This document shows positions 1 through 9,038 of a stretch of DNA of 64,000 bases, piece by piece. The number at the start of each line of letters is the position of its first letter. Within the stretch, counting starts at the first letter, position 1. Made by a program: the position numbers and the translations under genes. Origin of the DNA: Streptomyces scabiei 87.22 (GTDB taxonomy: Bacteria; Actinomycetota; Actinomycetes; Streptomycetales; Streptomycetaceae). The notes beneath the pieces are model-generated. The model was not told where the DNA came from. It made no database searches and saw nothing but the letters and a program-made list of their open reading frames with translations. The stretch covers positions 6,634,001-6,698,000 of the forward strand of contig NC_013929.1 in the NCBI RefSeq assembly GCF_000091305.1, given 5' to 3'.

Positions 1-865
1 CGGCGGCCTGGAGGGGGGTCGGGATCTCGGAGAGGGCGACGCCCGGGGCGCCGGCCAGCAGCTCCGTCGCGCGCTCCACCGAGATCGGGCGCGCGAAGCG
101 GGCGTTCACCTGCAGCGAGTGGCCGGAGAAGACCGGGACGCGGACGCAGGTGCCGGAGACCTTGAGGCCCGGGATCTCCAGGATCTTGCGGGACTCGTGG
201 CGGAGCTTCTGCTCCTCGTCCGTCTCGTGCAGTCCGTCGTCGACGATCGAACCGGCGAGCGGCAGGACGTTGAAGGCGATGGGGCGCTTGTAGACGCCCG
301 GCTCGGGGAAGTCGACGGCCGAGCCGTCGTGCGTCAGCTTGTCCGCGTCCGCCACGACCTTCTGGACCTGGCCGTGCAGCTCGGCGACGCCGGCGACGCC
401 GGAACCGGACACCGCCTGGTAGGTGGCGACGACCAGCGCCTCCAGACCCGCCTCGTCGTGCAGCGGACGCAGGACCGGCATCGCGGCCATCGTCGTGCAG
501 TTCGGGTTGGCGATGATCCCCTTGGGGCGGTCGGCGATCGCGTGCGGGTTCACCTCGGAGACCACCAGCGGCACCTGGGGGTCGCGGCGCCACGCGGAGG
601 AGTTGTCGATCACGACGGCGCCCTGCGAGGCCACCTTCTCGGCCAGCGCCCTGGAGGTGGCGCCGCCCGCGGAGAACAGGACGATGTCGAGGCCGGAGTA
701 GTCGGCCGTCGCCGCGTCCTCGACCGTCACACCGTCGATGACCGAACCGGCCGAGCGGGCGGACGCGAACAGGCGCAGCTCGGTGGTCGGGAAGTCGCGG
801 TCCTTGAGGATCCTGCGCATGACCGTGCCGACCTGACCGGTGGCTCCGACGATTCCGACCCTCAC
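1..865 (-). CDS. asd: Aspartate-semialdehyde dehydrogenase, 3' end outside window
   Basis: Reduces aspartyl phosphate to aspartate semialdehyde with NADPH, the branch point to lysine/diaminopimelate, threonine and methionine. The GTG start at 865 opens with an NADP-binding loop (VRVGIVGATGQVGTVMRR). The catalytic cysteine lies in ANPNCTTMAAMPVL, followed by the YQAVSGSGVAG segment typical of the family. About 288 codons are present; the C-terminus runs off the window. The gene stands divergent from the sigma factor gene at 1223. No partner ask gene is inside the window; in related genomes aspartokinase lies beyond the missing end. Identity is very likely from the motifs alone. Confidence 0.96.
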   Translation of the reverse strand, partial: MRVGIVGATGQVGTVMRRILKDRDFPTTELRLFASARSAGSVIDGVTVEDAATADYSGLDIVLFSAGGATSRALAEKVASQGAVVIDNSSAWRRDPQVPLVVSEVNPHAIADRPKGIIANPNCTTMAAMPVLRPLHDEAGLEALVVATYQAVSGSGVAGVAELHGQVQKVVADADKLTHDGSAVDFPEPGVYKRPIAFNVLPLAGSIVDDGLHETDEEQKLRHESRKILEIPGLKVSGTCVRVPVFSGHSLQVNARFARPISVERATELLAGAPGVALSEIPTPLQAA

Positions 866-1222
866 GGCGACTCCTTCTACGTGACTTGTCCGTGTCTGCG
901 GCATGGCCGAGACGTTTCCATCATGCGGTCAGGCCGTGCCCGCCTGTCCAATCGTTTGACCGGCGGGTCCGACGGCCGAGACGCGGCAGGCCCCCGCACC
1001 GGAGCCGCTTCTTTGGCCGCCACCCCGGCTGAGCTGGAGAAATTCGCCCTACGGCGGCTCCGTACCGCAAGCTGTGCTGCTCCGACCCTGCCCACGGCAT
1101 CCGCGTGCACGCGAAGGTGTGACGTACGCCTCTGCGCTCCGCCGGGAATCCCGGGCCGGACCCGCCGAACGTTTCGGCCCGTGCCGGCGTCGTAGGGGAA
1201 ACGCGGGAGGGGAGGGGGGACT
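866..1222. other. Divergent intergenic region asd / sigma factor
   Basis: This 357-bp gap separates two divergent genes and should carry both promoters. I see no convincing ORF. A purine-rich stretch (GGGAGGGGAGGGGGGA) immediately before 1223 is the ribosome binding site of the sigma gene. No clear operator was recognised. Confidence 0.5.
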
Positions 1223-1789
1223 GTGCTGCGCAGAAAGGCGCGCCACGTCGAGAGCGTCCGGGGGGACGAGAGCGTCCGGGGGACCGAGAACGTCCGGGAG
1301 ACGCGCGACCCGCTGGACGAGGCCCAGGAACGGCGGGTGCGAGCGGTGCTCGCGCTCGGCGGCGTGCCGCAGTCGGACCTGCTGGACGGGGTACAGCAGG
1401 TACGGCTGCGGCTGCTGGAGAGGGCCGCGAACGGCCAGGAGGCACCGCGGGACGTGTCCGCGTGGGCGGCGGTGGTCGCCTCCAACCTGGCGATGGACTG
1501 GCACCGGGCCAAGCGGCGCCAGGAGCGCCTGGGGGAGCGCCTGGCCTCCCTGCGCCAGCACGAGCTGCCCTCCGGCGAGGACTCCAGCGTGCTCTCGCTC
1601 GCCGTCGCCCGAGGGCTGGACGAGCTGCCCGACGCCCTGCGTCAGGTGCTTGTCCTGCGTTTCTACGCCGACCTGCCGGTGCGCGGGATCGCCGACGAGC
1701 TCGGCATCCCCGAGGGCACGGTCAAGAGCAGGCTCCACTCGGCGGTCCGCGCCCTGCGCACCCGCCTGCACGAGGACGAGGTGGTGTGA
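1223..1789 (+). CDS. RNA polymerase sigma factor, ECF / sigma-70 family
   Basis: A 188-residue protein with an ECF-type layout: region 2 around residues 45-105 (SDLLDGVQQVRLRLLE, then ASNLAMDWHRAKRR) and region 4 around 125-185 (LDELPDALRQVLVLRFYADL, then a helix-turn-helix with GIPEGTVKSRLHSAVRALR). GTG start follows a strong purine-rich RBS. The first 35 residues are a poorly conserved charged extension with an ESVRG-type repeat. Its stop overlaps nearly onto the next gene (GTG at 1791), so the two are translationally coupled, the usual arrangement of a sigma factor with its regulator. Which promoters it reads cannot be told from the sequence. Confidence 0.9.
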   Translation: MLRRKARHVESVRGDESVRGTENVRETRDPLDEAQERRVRAVLALGGVPQSDLLDGVQQVRLRLLERAANGQEAPRDVSAWAAVVASNLAMDWHRAKRRQERLGERLASLRQHELPSGEDSSVLSLAVARGLDELPDALRQVLVLRFYADLPVRGIADELGIPEGTVKSRLHSAVRALRTRLHEDEVV

Positions 1790-1790
1790 C

Positions 1791-2834
1791 GTGGCCGCCC
1801 GGGACGACAGCAGGCGCGACGCCGAGAACGAGGGCGTGGCGCGGAACGGCGTCGAGCGCGAGGACAGCGGCGCTCGGCGGTACGCAAGCAGCACCGGTCG
1901 CGACGGCACCGATCGTGAGGAGATCGGTCACGCAGACGTCGGCAACGCAGACGTCGGCCACGGAGACGTCGGCAATGCAGACATCGGCCGCGACGGCCGC
2001 GTCTACGCCGGCATGGACGCGCTCATGGCCGCTCTTCTCGACGAGCCGCTGCCCGAACAGGCTCTGGAGGACGCCGAGTTCATGGCGGCGCGGGACGCGG
2101 CCGCCGCCGACGTGGCGCTGCTGCGGGAGCAGCTGGGGTTCCTCGGGGAGGCGCTGGCGGTGACGGGTGACGACGCCGGGGCCCCGCCGGGGCGACCCGC
2201 GGCCGCGCGGCCGGGGGACGCGGCCGGTGCCGAGACGGACCCCGGGCGGGTGTCCGGGCCCGCGACGGCCCCCACCGCGTCGGTGACGCCCCTGCTGCCG
2301 CGGCCGGACCGCGCCCGGCGGGCCCTGAGCATCGCCTACAAGGGCCTCGCCGCCGCCGCGGTCGCCTCGGTGGTGCTCGTCCTGGGCTGGGGCTTCACGC
2401 AGACGGAGGGGTCGAGCAGCACGGCCAAGTCCGACTCCGCGGCCGACGGGGCGGCGGCGAGCCGTGCCCCCGACCAGCAGAGCGATGGCGGGGGCGACTC
2501 GGGCTCGCTCTCCCGCCAGGGGTACGTCGCCTGTTCCCGCATCATCGTCGAGGGCACCGTCACCGAGGTCCAGCCCGTGCCCGGGGCCGCGCAGGACCGG
2601 ATCACGGTCGACGTGCGGCGCTGGATCAAGCCCGAGAAGGGCGGGAAGCAGATCGTCTTCCCCATGGACCAGGACGTCGACCCGCGGCTGAAGGAGGGCG
2701 ACCACGTCCTCGTCGGCATCCCGCGCCACGACGCCCACCCGGACGTGTGGACCACCGACGAGGCGCAGATCGCCCGCGACGGGGCCTGGATGGAGGAGGC
2801 GCTCCCCGGCTCCGAGGAGCTGTCGTGCGAGTGA
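1791..2834 (+). CDS. Single-pass membrane protein, likely sigma-factor partner
   Basis: A 347-residue protein starting GTG one base after the sigma factor stop. Residues about 43-66 hold a five-residue repeat (HADVG, NADVG, HGDVG, NADIG) encoded by 15-bp tandem repeats. Residues about 75-130 (ALMAALLDEPLPEQALEDAEF...) resemble the cytoplasmic part of Streptomyces anti-sigma-like proteins. One membrane helix follows at about 183-203 (KGLAAAAVASVVLVLGWGF), then a Ser/Gly-rich linker and an extracytoplasmic domain with two cysteines (VACSRIIVEG and the C-terminal LSCE). Placement suggests it controls the sigma factor, but no zinc-binding HxxxCxxC anti-sigma motif is visible, so the anti-sigma role is inference. 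Confidence 0.75.
   Translation: MAARDDSRRDAENEGVARNGVEREDSGARRYASSTGRDGTDREEIGHADVGNADVGHGDVGNADIGRDGRVYAGMDALMAALLDEPLPEQALEDAEFMAARDAAAADVALLREQLGFLGEALAVTGDDAGAPPGRPAAARPGDAAGAETDPGRVSGPATAPTASVTPLLPRPDRARRALSIAYKGLAAAAVASVVLVLGWGFTQTEGSSSTAKSDSAADGAAASRAPDQQSDGGGDSGSLSRQGYVACSRIIVEGTVTEVQPVPGAAQDRITVDVRRWIKPEKGGKQIVFPMDQDVDPRLKEGDHVLVGIPRHDAHPDVWTTDEAQIARDGAWMEEALPGSEELSCE
1926..1986 (+). repeat. 15-bp tandem repeat, four copies, in-frame
   Basis: Unit GCAGACGTCGGCMAC, about four copies with two or three substitutions, coding for (H/N)ADVG. Lies inside the partner protein of the sigma factor, in the region between N-terminus and membrane helix. Confidence 0.8.
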
Positions 2835-2850
2835 CCCGCTGAACGCCGAA

Positions 2851-2880
2851 GGGGCGGGTGTCCTGATGGACACCCGCCCC
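2851..2880. terminator. Bidirectional terminator hairpin
   Basis: Perfect 13-bp stem GGGGCGGGTGTCC / GGACACCCGCCCC with a TGAT loop, between convergent genes ending at 2834 (+) and 2909 (-). No long T-run, as is common in Streptomyces. Confidence 0.85.
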
Positions 2881-2908
2881 CTGGCGTCATTCACGCACTA
2901 CCGGCGCG

Positions 2909-5900
2909 CTACGGCGTGACCTTCTCGATCCGCACGCTGCCGGTGCCCGCGGCGGTGCCGCGCGCGTTGACCAGCTGGACCTGGCCGAAGAACTCCCGGC
3001 CGGCCGGGGCCTCGGCGGCCGCGACCACCTCACCGGAGACGGTGGCCGACTGACCCGTGCCGAGCTTGACGGCGGCACCCGCGACCTTCACCTCGCCGAG
3101 GGCGGAGGAGAAGAACACGTCGCGGTAGTCGTAGGCGGTGGACCCGGACGGGACCGCGTAGCCGACGACCTCGATGGTGTAGGTACCGGCGGCCGGCGAC
3201 GGCAGGGAGACGGACTCCTCGGAGTCACCGTCCGCGGAGCTGCCGACCTGGGTGCCCGCGGCGTCGTAGACGTACAGGTCGAGGTCGGCGCCCGTGTCGG
3301 CGGTGTTGCCGATGGAGACGTCCAGGGACTTGGCGCCCGCGGGCACCGTGACCGTGGAGGTCTGGGTGGCACCGGTCGCGATGGTCGGCCGGCCGGTCTT
3401 GGCGGAGCCGAGCGGGCCGCCCGTCAGCTTGCCGTCGATGGCGGCGAGCTTGTTGGTCACCTTCCAGGAGGCGGTGGTCGGCTTGCCGACCTTGGCCTCG
3501 GGCACGGTGACGACCTCGGGGTCGAAGGTCGCCCCGTAGATCGCGAAGTCGAGCTTGAAGGGGTTGTCGAGCAGCGGGGAGGTCCGGCGCGACTCGACCT
3601 CGAACTCCCAGACACCGGGCTGCGGGTTGGCGTACGAGCGCACGTCCGGCTTGCAGCCGCCGCCGTCCTGGAAGTTGTTGTAGCAGGTCAGGGAGCTGGT
3701 GCTCTCGACCGCGAGACCGTACGGGTGGTTGGCGATGAAGCGGGTCTGGCTCTTGTCCTTCAGCCCGCCGATCGCGACCTCGAGGGTCTTGGCGCCCTCG
3801 GGGACGGTGACGAAGTACGACTTGAAGGCGTTGCGCTGGACCGTGCTCTTCACCGAGTGGGTGTAGTTCAGCGGCTTGGAGACGACCACCGTGTTGAGGA
3901 TCTGCTTGTCGACGCCCACGGTCTTCGGGTCGTCGACCTCCAGGATCACGCTGCTGATGCCGGCTTCCTCCGGCTTGGCGGCGATCTTCACGGTGACCGG
4001 CTTGTTCAGCGGCAGGGAGACCTCCTTGCCGCCGACGATCGAGAACGTGTCGTTCTCGTCGTTCTTCAGACGCAGGTCGTGACGGATCGCGCTGTCGGCG
4101 CCGGAGGTACGGGTGACGACGACGTCGTACGTCTTCGACTGTCCGGCCTTCAGGCCGCCCTCACGGTCGTAGACGCCGGTGCCGAAGCCCGGGGTCTTCA
4201 GCGCGAAGTCGATCGCCGTGTCGACGGGGGCCTTCACGGTGTACTCGTGCGCCGAGGCGCCCGCCTTGATCGACTTCCAGGCGGCCTCGATGTCCATCAG
4301 GCCCGCGCCCTCGGCGTACGCCTGCACGCGGCGGATGTGGTCGGCCGTCGAGGTCAGCGCGGTGCGCAGCTTCGCGGGCGGCAGGGCGATGCCCTTCTGC
4401 TTCGCGGCGCTGAGCAGCAGCGCGGAGGCGCCGGCCGCCTGCGGGGAGGCCATCGAGGTGCCGTTCAGCATCTGGTAGCCGGCCGGCAGGGTGTAGCCCG
4501 CCTCGGGCGCGATGACGCCGGGCAGCCAGGTCTGCGCGGTGTTGACCGCAGCGCCGGGGGCCACCAGGGTCGGGGTGAAGCCGCCGTCCTCACGCGGGCC
4601 GCGCGAGGAGAAGTTGAAGAGCTGGTAGCCCTTGGCGACCTCGGAGCCGTAGTTCGAGGCCCAGGTCTCCTTGGAGATGGACGCGCCGACCGAGATCACC
4701 TTGTCGGCCAGACCGGGGTCGCCGATGGTGTTGGCGCCGGGGCCGGAGTTGCCGGCCGAGATGACCAGCTGCACGCCGTAGGTGTCGATGAGGCGCGTGT
4801 ACAGCTCGGCGCGCGCGTTGTTGCCGTCGTTCAGCGCCGGGAGGCCGCCGATGGACATGTTGACGATGTCGACGCCGCGGTTGACGACGAGGTCGATCAT
4901 GCCCTCGGTGAGCGCCACGTTGGTGCAGCCGGGGCCGAACTCGCAGGCGCGGGACGAGACGATCTGCGCGCCGGGGGCGGCGCCGTTCATCTTGCCGCCG
5001 AACAGGCCGTTGGCGGCGGTGATGCCGGCGACGTGGGTGCCGTGCTCGCTGGAGATGAGACCGATGTTGACGAAGTCGGCCTTCTTGCCGACCCAGTCGC
5101 CCCCGAAGGGGTCCATCGGGACGTTCTTGCGGTACTCCACGACGAACGGCTGACGCTCGGCGACGTCGGTCGCCGGGTTGTCGGTGCCGAAGTAGCCGAT
5201 CTGGTAGCCGTCCTTGTACGGCTTCATCGGCTTGTCGTCGCGGAAGTCGAAGTTCTGGTTCACGTCGACGGTGACCGTGCCGTTGGCCGCGTCGTAGAGC
5301 ACGCCCCACGCGTCGGTGGTGTCCCCGTCGCGGTTCACGTCGCCCGCCGCGTCACCGGCCGCCGTGGCGGACTCGCGGAAGGTGTTGACGGAGTAGGTGC
5401 CCGCGGGCGCGGACCAGGTCCGGCCGCCGAAGGTGAACGTCGGGCCGGAGACCGAGTTCGTCATCGGACGCCAGCTGCCGTCGTTGTCGACGATCGGGTC
5501 GGTGGACGTCACCCAGTCGACGATCTTGCGCTCGCCGGTGGAGGTCTTCTGCAGCGCGGGGTGCGCGAGGTCGACACCCGAGTCCAGGATGCCGATGGTG
5601 ATGCCCCGGCCGTCGGCCGTCGGGTTCTTCCGCACGAAGTCCACGGCGCCCGTCTCGAAGGACGGGTTGTACGGGTTCTTGGCAGGGGTGTTCTTGTCCG
5701 GCCCCGGGTAGGTCTCGGCGACCGTGGCCTGCTTCCTCGCGCCCTTCGCGGTGTCCGCGGCCGGCGAGGGGTCGTCGAGGACGATCTCGTGGCGCAGGTC
5801 GATGCCCTGCACGGAGGAGAGCTTCGCGGCGGCCGAGATGGCGGCGTTGGCGCTCTTGGTCGGGACGGTGGCGCGGACGTAGCCGAGCTTGTCGTAGGTA

Positions 5901-6229
5901 CGGCCCACGGAGCCGCCCTTGACCGCGTCCAGCTGCTCGGCGACCTGCTCGGTCTTGCCGGGGGCCGTGGCGATCATCATCGTGACGTTCTTGTCGCCGT
6001 CGGCCTTGGCCTCGGCGAGGAGGTCGGCGTCGTTCGAGCCGAGCTTGTCGTGCGCGGACTTGACACCGCCGTCGGACGGGACGGTGGTGGACGGGTTGTC
6101 CGCCGAGAAGGCCATGGGTATCGGCCCGGCCGCGGAGAGCGCGGCGACCAGACCCGCGGCCACGGCTGTGCGGGCCACGCGTCTCGAACCCGACCGGGGG
6201 CCGGGCTGGGGGGTGAGGGTCATCGACAT
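2909..6229 (-). CDS. Secreted S8 (subtilisin-like) serine protease
   Basis: A 1106-residue exported protease. A signal peptide with RR followed by a hydrophobic stretch and AFSA cleavage region covers residues 1-43; a propeptide follows. Catalytic residues: Asp216 (GILDSGVD), His396 (SEHGTHVAG), Ser582 (NGTSMASPQ), oxyanion Asn484 (SAGNSGPG). About 180 residues separate Asp and His, far more than in classical subtilisins, so an extra domain is inserted there. After the catalytic domain come beta-sandwich segments and a PPC-like domain near 985-1065 (GADLDLYVYDAAG). Start ATG 6229 is taken; a second ATG at 6223 has the better spaced Shine-Dalgarno (AAGGG six bases upstream). Monocistronic and divergent from the Nudix gene. 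Extracellular protein degradation is the expected role. Confidence 0.93.
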   Translation of the reverse strand: MSMTLTPQPGPRSGSRRVARTAVAAGLVAALSAAGPIPMAFSADNPSTTVPSDGGVKSAHDKLGSNDADLLAEAKADGDKNVTMMIATAPGKTEQVAEQLDAVKGGSVGRTYDKLGYVRATVPTKSANAAISAAAKLSSVQGIDLRHEIVLDDPSPAADTAKGARKQATVAETYPGPDKNTPAKNPYNPSFETGAVDFVRKNPTADGRGITIGILDSGVDLAHPALQKTSTGERKIVDWVTSTDPIVDNDGSWRPMTNSVSGPTFTFGGRTWSAPAGTYSVNTFRESATAAGDAAGDVNRDGDTTDAWGVLYDAANGTVTVDVNQNFDFRDDKPMKPYKDGYQIGYFGTDNPATDVAERQPFVVEYRKNVPMDPFGGDWVGKKADFVNIGLISSEHGTHVAGITAANGLFGGKMNGAAPGAQIVSSRACEFGPGCTNVALTEGMIDLVVNRGVDIVNMSIGGLPALNDGNNARAELYTRLIDTYGVQLVISAGNSGPGANTIGDPGLADKVISVGASISKETWASNYGSEVAKGYQLFNFSSRGPREDGGFTPTLVAPGAAVNTAQTWLPGVIAPEAGYTLPAGYQMLNGTSMASPQAAGASALLLSAAKQKGIALPPAKLRTALTSTADHIRRVQAYAEGAGLMDIEAAWKSIKAGASAHEYTVKAPVDTAIDFALKTPGFGTGVYDREGGLKAGQSKTYDVVVTRTSGADSAIRHDLRLKNDENDTFSIVGGKEVSLPLNKPVTVKIAAKPEEAGISSVILEVDDPKTVGVDKQILNTVVVSKPLNYTHSVKSTVQRNAFKSYFVTVPEGAKTLEVAIGGLKDKSQTRFIANHPYGLAVESTSSLTCYNNFQDGGGCKPDVRSYANPQPGVWEFEVESRRTSPLLDNPFKLDFAIYGATFDPEVVTVPEAKVGKPTTASWKVTNKLAAIDGKLTGGPLGSAKTGRPTIATGATQTSTVTVPAGAKSLDVSIGNTADTGADLDLYVYDAAGTQVGSSADGDSEESVSLPSPAAGTYTIEVVGYAVPSGSTAYDYRDVFFSSALGEVKVAGAAVKLGTGQSATVSGEVVAAAEAPAGREFFGQVQLVNARGTAAGTGSVRIEKVTP

Positions 6230-6451
6230 CCCTTGTAGGTAAGGAATTCAGTGAGCAGGCAGGGGTGATCCGAGCGGCAGGTTCGGATCGGTCCGGTCCG
6301 TTATGTGGTCCCGGATGATCGCTCAGTCTTACCAAAGTGATAGATGTTTGGGGAGTGCTGACCGCAACGGATCCAATTCATGGGGTAAACCCTCAACCCG
6401 TCATGAGCGCAATGACCGCGTATGGGCGGACATTGCGGGTAACGTCTGCGC

Positions 6452-6916
6452 ATGCGTGAGCAGTTGAGGGTGGCGGCCTACGCCGTGTGCGTCCGCGAGG
6501 AGCGTCTGCTGCTGGCCCGCTGGGTCTCCCGGGACGGCCTGCGCAGGTGGACCCTGCCCGGCGGTGGCATGGAGCACGGCGAGGACCCCTACGACACGGT
6601 CGTCCGCGAGGCGGCCGAGGAGACCGGCTACACCGTCGAACCCACCACGCTCCTCGGCATCGACACCGCCCGCCGCCAGGACCCCCGCCGCCTCGGCACC
6701 CGCGTCGACTTCCAGGCCCTGCGCATCGTCTACGAGGCCCGGGTCACCGGAGGCGACCTCCGCCACGAGACCGGCGGCTCCACGGACATGGCCGCCTGGT
6801 ACCCCCTGGCCGAGGTCCCGGACCTGGACCGGGTGGGCCTGGTCGACGTGGGCCTGCGCCTGTGGAGGGAACGCCCCCGCAGCGGCCATCTGCCGGTGCC
6901 CTACCCCGGCAGATGA
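6452..6916 (+). CDS. Nudix hydrolase
   Basis: A 154-residue single-domain Nudix protein. The box runs GGGMEHGEDPYDTVVREA then AEETGY, matching G-x5-E-x7-REUxEExGU, with the catalytic REAAEE glutamates that bind magnesium. It hydrolyses a nucleoside diphosphate linked to some group X; the substrate cannot be read from sequence. Start ATG at 6452 lies right after the divergent promoter region shared with the S8 protease. C-terminal YPGR tail gives no further clue. A housekeeping or nucleotide-pool role is the default inference. Confidence 0.9.
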   Translation: MREQLRVAAYAVCVREERLLLARWVSRDGLRRWTLPGGGMEHGEDPYDTVVREAAEETGYTVEPTTLLGIDTARRQDPRRLGTRVDFQALRIVYEARVTGGDLRHETGGSTDMAAWYPLAEVPDLDRVGLVDVGLRLWRERPRSGHLPVPYPGR

Positions 6917-7150
6917 ACACGGAGTGACCGCTTCCCTTCGCTCCCGCTCACATTCGGGAACCTCCGGTGGCGCACACCGTCCCCGTAGATCCACGTACGG
7001 TGATCGGCGCTGTCCGTTGCGGCGTCGTTAACGTCCAGGCCACCCCCGCTGCCAAGCATCGAGGAAGAGCGGGAACCCCACTGCGGCCCCCACCGCGCAG
7101 CGGCCCCCGCGACCACTTCCGACGCGTTCGCACTCGGGGAGACCGCGCCA

Positions 7151-8923
7151 ATGCCGCGCATACGCTCAGTCGCTGCCGCCGCCACCCACCCTGACCGCCG
7201 GGCCTTCCTCGCCGCCACCGGCGCGGTCGGCCTCGCCGCGGGGGCCGGCTTCGCCCTGCGGCCGGAGACCGCCGCCCATGCCGCCACCTCCGCCGCCGCA
7301 ACCGGCGAGATCCCCCTGACGAACCTCTCCAGCAGACAGGCCCCCGCCGCCCCCCTCGCGCCGTACACGCGGGGCACGACCCTCGCCTCGGTCGCCGCCC
7401 CGCGCAATTCCTCCGGCTACCGCCGCCTGGGTTCCGGCCCGGCCTGGGCGCGCGTCGTCCGCAGCGACCTGGCGGCTCCCAAGTCCGGCCGCGAGAAGCG
7501 CCGTACGGCACTGGCGTCCTTCGTGCAGTTCACCGACCTGCACGTGGTGGACGTCCAGCACCCGCTGCGCTACGAGTACCTGCGCGCCCAGACCGCCAGC
7601 GCCTGGCGTCCGCAGGAGGCCCTGTCCGTGGCCGGCGCGGTCTCGCTCGTCGAGCGCGTGAACGCGCTGCGCGGAGCCCCGGTGACCGGCTCCCCCCTGC
7701 ACTTCGTCATGACGACCGGCGACAACACCGACAACAACTCCAGGACCGAGCTGGACTGGTTCCTGAAGGTGATGAGCGGGGGCCGCGTCACCCCCAACTC
7801 CGGTGACCCGCGCCGCTACGAGGGCGTCCAGAACAGCGGCCTCAAGCTCTACTGGCAGCCCGACGCCGCCCTGCGCGACGCCGACAAGCAGCTCGGCTTC
7901 CCCCGCCTGAACGGCTTTCTCGCCGCCGCGATCCGCGAGGTCAACAGCCCCGGCCTGAACGTCCCCTGGTACTCCACGGTCGGCAACCACGACTCCCTCC
8001 CCGGCGGCTGCTACGCCCCCGGCGACTCCTGGTTCGCCGACTTCGCGGTCGGCGGCCGCAAGCTGATGACGCTGGACGAGCGGGCCGGCAAAACCCTCTG
8101 GGACAACGTCAAGAGCGGCGGCGACCCCCGGGGCGCCGAGTGGGAGGCCCTCCTCAAGGCCCAGGCGAAGAAGATGCGCGCGGTCACCCCGGACGAGGGC
8201 CGCGCCCCCTTCACCCCGCGGGACTACCTGAAGGCCCACCTGGACCCGGCCCACACGGGTCCCGGCCCGGTCGGCCACGGCTACTCGCAGGCCAACCTGG
8301 ACGCCCGCACCCAGTACTACGCCTTCCGTGTCGCCGACGACGTCATCGGCATCAGCCTCGACTCCACCGACCCCGGCGGCCACTACGAGGGCTCGCTCGG
8401 CGCGGCCCAGCTGAAGTGGCTGGACCGCACGCTGAAGGAGGCGGCCCAGGACGGTTCGTACGCCGTCGTGTTCAGCCACCACACCAGTGCCTCGATGCGC
8501 AACCTGCGCAAGGACCCCGCGCGTCCCGGCGAGGCCCGCCACAGCGGTGACGAGGTGCTGTCCCTGCTCGGCCGCCACCGCAACGTCCTCGCCTGGGTGA
8601 ACGGCCACAGCCACCGCAACCGCATCACCCCGCACCCGGCCTCGGGCGGCGGCTCGTTCTGGGAGATCTCCACGGCCTCCCACATCGACTTCCCCCAACT
8701 CGCCCGCGTCATCGAGCTGGTGGACAACAAGGACGGCACGCTCTCCCTCTTCACCACCCTGATCGAATCGGCCGCCCCGCACGCCACCGACTTCACGGAC
8801 CTCTCGCAGACCGGCCTCGCCGCCCTCTACCGCGAGCTGTCCTACAACGCGCCGGGCCGCCGCGACACGCTCACCGGAACCCCCGGTGACCGCAACACGG
8901 AACTGGTGCTGCGGAAGGGCTGA
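7151..8923 (+). CDS. Tat-exported metallophosphoesterase (TIGR03767-like)
   Basis: A 590-residue calcineurin-fold phosphoesterase. The N-terminus has a twin-arginine signal (DRRAFLAATGAVGLAAGAGF, residues about 16-35) ending in AAHA. Metal-binding motifs appear in order: FTDLHVVD, TTGDNTDNN, VGNHD, FSHHTS and WVNGHSHRN, the standard D-x-H / GD-x / GNH[DE] / H / GHxH series. Length and motif spacing fit the actinobacterial TIGR03767 family. Function is probably phosphate release from extracellular phosphoesters, but the substrate is unknown and no pho box was recognised upstream. The gene is alone, followed by the hydrolase gene at 9039 in the same direction. Confidence 0.9.
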   Translation: MPRIRSVAAAATHPDRRAFLAATGAVGLAAGAGFALRPETAAHAATSAAATGEIPLTNLSSRQAPAAPLAPYTRGTTLASVAAPRNSSGYRRLGSGPAWARVVRSDLAAPKSGREKRRTALASFVQFTDLHVVDVQHPLRYEYLRAQTASAWRPQEALSVAGAVSLVERVNALRGAPVTGSPLHFVMTTGDNTDNNSRTELDWFLKVMSGGRVTPNSGDPRRYEGVQNSGLKLYWQPDAALRDADKQLGFPRLNGFLAAAIREVNSPGLNVPWYSTVGNHDSLPGGCYAPGDSWFADFAVGGRKLMTLDERAGKTLWDNVKSGGDPRGAEWEALLKAQAKKMRAVTPDEGRAPFTPRDYLKAHLDPAHTGPGPVGHGYSQANLDARTQYYAFRVADDVIGISLDSTDPGGHYEGSLGAAQLKWLDRTLKEAAQDGSYAVVFSHHTSASMRNLRKDPARPGEARHSGDEVLSLLGRHRNVLAWVNGHSHRNRITPHPASGGGSFWEISTASHIDFPQLARVIELVDNKDGTLSLFTTLIESAAPHATDFTDLSQTGLAALYRELSYNAPGRRDTLTGTPGDRNTELVLRKG

Positions 8924-9038
8924 AAACGGCTCAACCTGCGCGCAGGTGCTCAACCTCCCCGTCCGTCCCCGAGTCCCCCCTCGCGACCGGACCTTCTCGG
9001 AACCGCCGAGAATGTCGGTGCGAAGGGGGAGACCACAC

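Noticed and set aside
3725..6238. 837-codon open frame opposite the S8 protease
   Set aside because: Antisense shadow: strong codon bias of the protease leaves stop-free frames on the other strand; composition is Gly/Arg/Val/Asp low-complexity with no domain.
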